From Limosilactobacillus sp. (GTDB lineage: Bacteria; Bacillota; Bacilli; Lactobacillales; Lactobacillaceae): a stretch of 36,398 bases of DNA. Below the pieces are notes generated by a model that saw only the letters and a list, made by a program, of their open reading frames with translations, did no database searches and was not told the origin of the DNA. The stretch is from positions 1-36,398 of the forward strand of contig NZ_JALCQI010000013.1 in the NCBI RefSeq assembly GCF_022651205.1, given 5' to 3'. Within the stretch, counting starts at the first letter, position 1, and each line of letters begins with the position of its first letter. Positions 32,289 through 36,398 of the stretch are shown piece after piece. The position numbers were made by a program, and so were the translations under genes.

Positions 32289-32334
32289 TTACGATTATTT
32301 TAAATTGAGATTAAAGAAAAAAGGAGCAATTAGC

Positions 32335-33552
32335 TTGAAGATAGGTCTTTTTACAGATACATATTTTCCCCAAGTAAGCGGGGTCGCGACGTCGATTAAG
32401 ACGCTCCGTGATGAACTAATTGCTCAGGGACACCAGGTATATATTTTTACCACAACGGATCCTAAAGCAAAGGACGATGACAAAGAAAATGGGATCTATC
32501 GTTTTCCAAGCATCCCCTTTGTGTCATTTACGGATAGACGGATTGCCATTCGGGGTGCTTTTCGCGCAATCAAGATTGCAGAGAAGCTTCAATTGGATAT
32601 TGTTCATAATCAGACCGAATTTTCATTGGGGGTAATGGGTAAAGTTGTTGCGCATCACCTGAACATCCCTTGTCTTCATACTTATCACACAATGTATCAG
32701 GACTACCTTCATTACATTGCTAATGGCCATATTCTAAAGCCAAAGGATGTTGGTCGATTAGCCCATATTTACCTCCATAATATTTCTGGAGTAGTGGCAC
32801 CGAGTGAACGGGTGTTAGAGACAATGCGTTCTTATAATGTTGACGCACCAATTCGGATTATTCCAACTGGGATTAACTTGCGAGTATATGGTCAGCGGGA
32901 TTCTCTTGAAGAGAAGAACGCTCTCCGTGCCAAGTGGGGGTATAAGCCAGATACACCAGTGCTTTTATCGCTAAGCCGGCTTGCATTTGAAAAGAATATC
33001 CATACCTTAATTGAAGCAATGCCCGATATCTTAGCTAAAAAACCTGATGCTCAGTTACTGATAGTTGGGGATGGACCCGCAAGAGAAACTTTGGAACGAC
33101 AGGTTCGGCACCTGCATTTGACTGATCATATTCAGTTTGCGGGGCAGGTTGATAATGATGATGTTCATCATTACTATCAAATGGCAAATGTTTTTGTTTC
33201 TGCGTCTGATTCTGAGTCCCAGGGATTGACATATGATGAAGCATTGGCATCTGATTTGCCGATTGTGGTAATGCGGAGTGAGTATACTGATGAGTTAATT
33301 GATGACCCAGCTATTGGGGTTAGCTTCCAAAAGCGGATTGCTCTTGTTAATGGTGTCCTTCGTTACCTTAATAATCCGCGGACGCCTGAGGAACAGAATA
33401 AGCGTGATGCAAAATTACACGAGATTTCTGCAGAAGTATTTGCTCAGCGGATTCTTAAATTTTATCAAGATTGCCAAGAGACAATGGCTGAGAAGCAATC
33501 TAGTCAATCAAAGGGTACATTTCGGAATCTTTTTCATCGATCGAGGAGTTAA
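32335..33552 (+). CDS. GT4 glycosyltransferase, putative 1,2-diacylglycerol 3-alpha-glucosyltransferase
   Basis: A 405-aa enzyme. TTG 32335 is the start, with AAGGAG eight bases upstream; the protein begins M-K-I-G-L-F-T-D-T-Y-F-P-Q-V-S-G-V-A-T-S, the hallmark of monoglucosyl-diacylglycerol synthases (pneumococcal Spr0982, LafA/BgsB group). The C-terminal GT-B domain has E-S-Q-G-L-T-Y-D-E, the EX7E motif, and G-D-G-P-A-R. Expected reaction: UDP-glucose + diacylglycerol to alpha-glucosyl-diacylglycerol at the inner membrane face. This is the first step to the lipid anchor of lipoteichoic acid. It is the first gene of a three-gene operon. Confidence 0.9.
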   Translation: MKIGLFTDTYFPQVSGVATSIKTLRDELIAQGHQVYIFTTTDPKAKDDDKENGIYRFPSIPFVSFTDRRIAIRGAFRAIKIAEKLQLDIVHNQTEFSLGVMGKVVAHHLNIPCLHTYHTMYQDYLHYIANGHILKPKDVGRLAHIYLHNISGVVAPSERVLETMRSYNVDAPIRIIPTGINLRVYGQRDSLEEKNALRAKWGYKPDTPVLLSLSRLAFEKNIHTLIEAMPDILAKKPDAQLLIVGDGPARETLERQVRHLHLTDHIQFAGQVDNDDVHHYYQMANVFVSASDSESQGLTYDEALASDLPIVVMRSEYTDELIDDPAIGVSFQKRIALVNGVLRYLNNPRTPEEQNKRDAKLHEISAEVFAQRILKFYQDCQETMAEKQSSQSKGTFRNLFHRSRS

Positions 33553-33555
33553 GCA

Positions 33556-34581
33556 ATGTTAAAAATTACCATGTTTTCGTCTGCCGACAAGGTTGCCGGA
33601 CAAGGGGTCGGCAGTGCTTACTTGGAATTAATCCATCTCTTAAAAACTCGCTTTGCCGATCAGTTTGACATTGCGATTAATAAATATCGAAAAAGCCAGA
33701 TCAGTCATTATCACACGATTGATCTGCCCTTTTATTTCTCAACATTTTCTAAAAAGCGGGGACGGAAAATCGGCTACGTTCACTTTCTTCCCGAAACTTT
33801 AGAGGGAAGCTTACAAATTCCACAACCATTTCGTGGAATCTTTTATCGGTACGTAATCGCCTTTTATAAGCGGATGGATCACTTAGTTGTCGTTAATCCA
33901 TCCTTTATTGATAAGCTAGTTGCGTACGGGATTCCTCGTGACCACGTGACTTATATTCCTAATTTTGTTGACTCGGATAACTTTTTCCCGGTTGATAAAC
34001 AAACTCGGCAAGAATATCGGAAAAAGTATCATCTGCCAGCAGACAAGTTTGTGGTTCTCGGAAGCGGTCAGATCCAGGAACGAAAAGGAGTTCCCGATTT
34101 TATTAAACTGGCCCAACAGAATCCCAATATCCAGTTTGTGTGGGCAGGTGGCTTTTCGTTTGGCCGCTTAACTGATGGTTACAGTGAGTTAAAAAAAGTT
34201 GTTGATAATCCACCGACAAATTTGCTGTTTACGGGAATTGTTAGTCGAAAAGAAATTGCAGAATTAAATAATGCTGCTGACTTATTCTTACTTCCATCAT
34301 TCAACGAACTATTTCCAATGTCAGTTCTTGAAGCATTCAGTTGTGGTACGCCCGTAATGCTTCGTGATCTTGATTTGTATCATTCAATCATTGATGGGGA
34401 TTACGAACCAGCGAAGGATGTCAGTGAAATGCAAACTAAGCTTGTAGAACTCATCCATAATCCGGAAAGATTGAATTACTTACGGGAACGAGCAGTTGAA
34501 ACTTCAAAGCGTTACTCGAAAGATCACTTAGCAAAAGTTTGGGATCGCTTTTACCGTCAACAAGCAAAGGAGGCTAATTAA
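33556..34581 (+). CDS. GT4 glycosyltransferase, CpoA/LafB-like second-step glycolipid synthase
   Basis: A 341-aa enzyme starting three bases after the previous stop, with GAGGAG overlapping the end of that gene. The start M-L-K-I-T-M-F-S-S-A-D-K-V-A-G-Q-G-V-G-S-A-Y and Y-V-H-F-L-P-E-T-L match the pneumococcal CpoA group, and E-L-F-P-M-S-V-L-E is the EX7E motif. Known members add the second sugar (galactose or glucose) to monoglucosyl-diacylglycerol; which sugar is used here cannot be told from sequence. The product serves as membrane lipid and as lipoteichoic-acid anchor. Confidence 0.9.
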   Translation: MLKITMFSSADKVAGQGVGSAYLELIHLLKTRFADQFDIAINKYRKSQISHYHTIDLPFYFSTFSKKRGRKIGYVHFLPETLEGSLQIPQPFRGIFYRYVIAFYKRMDHLVVVNPSFIDKLVAYGIPRDHVTYIPNFVDSDNFFPVDKQTRQEYRKKYHLPADKFVVLGSGQIQERKGVPDFIKLAQQNPNIQFVWAGGFSFGRLTDGYSELKKVVDNPPTNLLFTGIVSRKEIAELNNAADLFLLPSFNELFPMSVLEAFSCGTPVMLRDLDLYHSIIDGDYEPAKDVSEMQTKLVELIHNPERLNYLRERAVETSKRYSKDHLAKVWDRFYRQQAKEAN

Positions 34582-35600
34582 TGAGCCGGCGTAATTGGGG
34601 CGTCCTGGTTATGATGCTCCTGATTGGGGTGGGGATTTTTGTATACGCCTTACGTGACATTAATCTTCATGTTTTGATTCAGGAATTTAATACGATCAAT
34701 TGGGGATGGATGCTTGTTGCGGTTATTTGTATTTGTCTTTACCTCGGATTGGAAGGAGTTGTGGTAAAGATATTTATGAAAGATCGCTATCCAGATTTTA
34801 CCTGGAAAGACTCATTTCGGTTACCTCTAATTGAACAGCTATTTAATGGGATTACTCCATTTTCAACTGGGGGACAGCCTGCACAACTGGTGGCGATGCT
34901 CCAATCTGGTGTGGATGGCGGAATTGCTAGTTCCGTTCTTTTAATGAAGTTTGTTGTCTTTCAAGCAATGATTGTAGTAAACTTTCTTATTTCGCTACTA
35001 ATTGGTTTTCATTATATTGATGAAAAACTTCACGCATTAGCATTATTAGTTGTCTTTGGCTTTACAATCCATCTTGCTGTCATCGTTGGCTTGTTGATGG
35101 TGATGTATTGGTACCACTTTACTAAAAAAGCAACGAACCTGCTTATTAAGCCGCTTGCATTATTTATGAAAGCAAAACGATACGAAAGAATGAAGATTCT
35201 TTTGAACGAGAAAATTGATTCTTTCTACCAGGAAAGTCTAAAAATGAAAAAGGAATATGGTAAGTTAGCAAGAGTATGCATCGTCACAATTGCTCAGCTC
35301 TTTTTCTACTACATTATTCCGTATTTCATTCTTCTTGCTTTAGGCGTTCATCATATTAACTTCATAATGGTAGTTAGCCTGCACGTGTTAATCTTTATGG
35401 TGATTTCACTATTCCCAATTCCTGGAGGTGCAGGAGGAGCAGAGTATAGCTTTTCCGTTTTATTTGCTAGTTTTGTTAATTCAAATACTAAATTGATTTT
35501 AGCAATGCTTCTTTGGCGGTTATTAACGTATTATTTTGGGATGTTTGCTGGAATAATTGCTTTAATCGTTAAGCCAAACCGGGTTCAACATCGTAAATGA
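34581..35600 (+). CDS. Flippase-like membrane protein (LPG_synthase_TM/UPF0104 family)
   Basis: A 339-aa protein with about eight membrane helices; the start overlaps the previous stop (TAATG) behind AAGGAGG. Family motifs are E-Q-L-F-N-G-I-T-P-F-S-T-G-G-Q-P-A-Q and L-F-P-I-P-G-G-A-G-G-A-E-Y-S-F. It corresponds to the membrane part of MprF without the aminoacyl-transferase domain. Located behind two glycolipid synthases, it may move the glycolipid across the membrane; this is inference from context. Confidence 0.88.
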   Translation: MSRRNWGVLVMMLLIGVGIFVYALRDINLHVLIQEFNTINWGWMLVAVICICLYLGLEGVVVKIFMKDRYPDFTWKDSFRLPLIEQLFNGITPFSTGGQPAQLVAMLQSGVDGGIASSVLLMKFVVFQAMIVVNFLISLLIGFHYIDEKLHALALLVVFGFTIHLAVIVGLLMVMYWYHFTKKATNLLIKPLALFMKAKRYERMKILLNEKIDSFYQESLKMKKEYGKLARVCIVTIAQLFFYYIIPYFILLALGVHHINFIMVVSLHVLIFMVISLFPIPGGAGGAEYSFSVLFASFVNSNTKLILAMLLWRLLTYYFGMFAGIIALIVKPNRVQHRK

Positions 35601-35700
35601 GTTTGATAGATTGTCGAAATAAAATGAATGATTAGAATTGATTTGGAAGCTTTCAAGAAAAATCAAGGTATGATTGAATTTTATATGTTCAAGTAGAGTG

Positions 35701-35730
35701 AGGGTGAGAAAAAGTTTTCTCGCCCTTATT
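35701..35730 (+). terminator. Terminator of the glycolipid operon
   Basis: AGGGTGAGAAAA (35701-35712) pairs with TTTTCTCGCCCT (35715-35726) with one G-T pair; the T-tract is short. Confidence 0.75.
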
Positions 35731-35757
35731 ATTTAAAACGAATGTGGGGGATGAAGG

Positions 35758-36006
35758 GTGTACTCTTCAAATTTAGAAAAAATTATTAAACGACTTCAAG
35801 CAATGACACTTGATCACTCTAATAATAGACAGAAAAGAATATTTGAACAGTTTGGAATTCCTCTTTGTGAGGTAACGTATATTCGCTCAAGTGGTGAATT
35901 CGTTTTTGAACGCTATCGTCCGCGAGAACGTTTTCGTTTTGATGATATTGATTTAGCTGCAATTGAAGTCTTTAATTGCCTGTATGATTTTAAGCATACA
36001 TTTTAA
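35758..36006 (+). CDS. YkuJ family (DUF1797) small protein
   Basis: An 82-aa cytoplasmic protein. GTG 35758 is the start with GGGGG seven bases upstream. The pattern I-I-K-R-L-Q-A-M, R-I-F-E-Q-F-G-I-P-L-C-E-V-T-Y and F-R-F-D-D-I-D-L-A-A-I-E-V-F matches B. subtilis YkuJ along the whole length. The function is not established. It lies between the glycolipid operon and the rRNA promoters. Confidence 0.88.
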   Translation: MYSSNLEKIIKRLQAMTLDHSNNRQKRIFEQFGIPLCEVTYIRSSGEFVFERYRPRERFRFDDIDLAAIEVFNCLYDFKHTF

Positions 36007-36020
36007 ATTAGAATTTCCTA

Positions 36021-36049
36021 TTGACGTGGACTAGCGAACAAGGTATATT
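36021..36049 (+). promoter_or_regulatory. rRNA operon promoter P1
   Basis: TTGACG (36021-36026), 17 bases, TATATT (36044-36049). Confidence 0.75.
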
Positions 36050-36119
36050 AGTTATCGTTGCCTGTGAGGTAATATGAATGAAAGTTACATTTTATTGTAA
36101 ATTCATTTGAAATAATATG

Positions 36120-36148
36120 TTGACATTAATTTGTTGTCATGATATATT
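36120..36148 (+). promoter_or_regulatory. rRNA operon promoter P2
   Basis: TTGACA (36120-36125), 17 bases, TATATT (36143-36148). Confidence 0.85.
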
Positions 36149-36212
36149 ATTTAAGCTGCTTGTTGAGGTCAATGATTTAATCTTTGATGAGTTAATCAAT
36201 TAAAATTAGTTG

Positions 36213-36241
36213 TTGACATTGAAATGGGTATGCGATAAAAT
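36213..36241 (+). promoter_or_regulatory. rRNA operon promoter P3
   Basis: TTGACA (36213-36218), 17 bases, TAAAAT (36236-36241). P1 to P3 are spaced about 95-99 bases apart. Confidence 0.85.
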
Positions 36242-36249
36242 ATTAAATG

Positions 36250-36398
36250 TTGTTCAGCTTTGAAGTTGAACAAGGTAGACCTTTGAAAACTGAACAAAGT
36301 TTCGACGAATCAAATGTGTAGGGTCTTCAATCATTACGATTTGAAGCAAAACATTTGCGAAGTCAATTCGCTTAATTAATTTGAATTAGAGCTATTCA
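36250..36398 (+). other. Leader of an rRNA operon with boxB/boxA-like antitermination signals
   Basis: TTGTTCA (36250-36256) and TGAACAA (36267-36273) form a boxB-like hairpin. CTTTGAAAAC (36281-36290) follows, matching the boxA core of Gram-positive rRNA leaders. The rest runs to the window edge without reaching a recognisable 16S start, and probably includes the 5' half of the 16S processing stem. Confidence 0.75.

Noticed and set aside
36300-36398. Start of the 16S rRNA gene
   Set aside because: The conserved AGAGTTTGATC sequence is not reached before the window ends, so only the leader is annotated.

Overview
This AT-rich chromosomal window looks like a heterofermentative lactobacillus, most likely Limosilactobacillus of the reuteri group. 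The reasons are KxYKxGKxW-type signal peptides, long arrays of GW/YYF wall- or glucan-binding repeats, lactobacillar versions of ClpE, HPr/EI, LCP and diglycosyl-diacylglycerol synthases, and TTG/GTG starts behind strong AAGGAGG sites. The species call is inference from gene content; no rRNA or marker sequence lies in the window.

Bases 1-13.0 kb are a surface-protein island. In order it holds: the 3' end of a serine hydrolase; a broken Amidase_5 endolysin-like gene whose signal-peptide region appears deleted; an Ala/Ser-rich coiled-coil repeat protein; an NlpC/P60 endopeptidase; two lipoproteins; a convergent LytR-CpsA-Psr enzyme; a SEC10/PgrA-CAP-like repeat protein; and a repeat-only secreted protein. 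The secreted proteins share one interchangeable repeat scaffold joined to different effector domains, and almost every gene has its own terminator.

Bases 13.0-16.9 kb are accessory. They hold a small membrane-anchored protein, a third lipoprotein, and a toxin-antitoxin operon: an MqsR-like toxin, a fused HTH-Panacea (DUF4065/SocA-like) antitoxin without the MqsA zinc finger, and an unrecognised third gene. The operon is preceded by a dense set of operator-like repeats and bracketed by two related hairpins. This is the best candidate in the window for an under-described system.

Bases 16.9-25.8 kb hold a very large LTA-synthase-like protein with an acyltransferase-like membrane half, an AI-2E family exporter, a complete IS21-family element (5-bp target duplication, 24-bp-spaced terminal repeats), a GntR-ABC (YtrA-like) operon, and a long structured intergenic element that may be an RNA or a dispersed repeat.

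Bases 25.8-36.4 kb are core genome. They hold proC with a MucBP-like partner, clpE with a CtsR box, a 61-aa gene behind a CIRCE element, ptsH-ptsI, a glycolipid operon (two GT4 glycosyltransferases and a flippase-like protein), a ykuJ-like gene, and three tandem strong promoters with a boxB/boxA-like leader entering what is very probably an rRNA operon just beyond the right edge. The island's wall hydrolases, the LCP enzyme, the LtaS-like protein and the glycolipid operon all act on the envelope, so much of the window concerns cell-wall and teichoic-acid metabolism.
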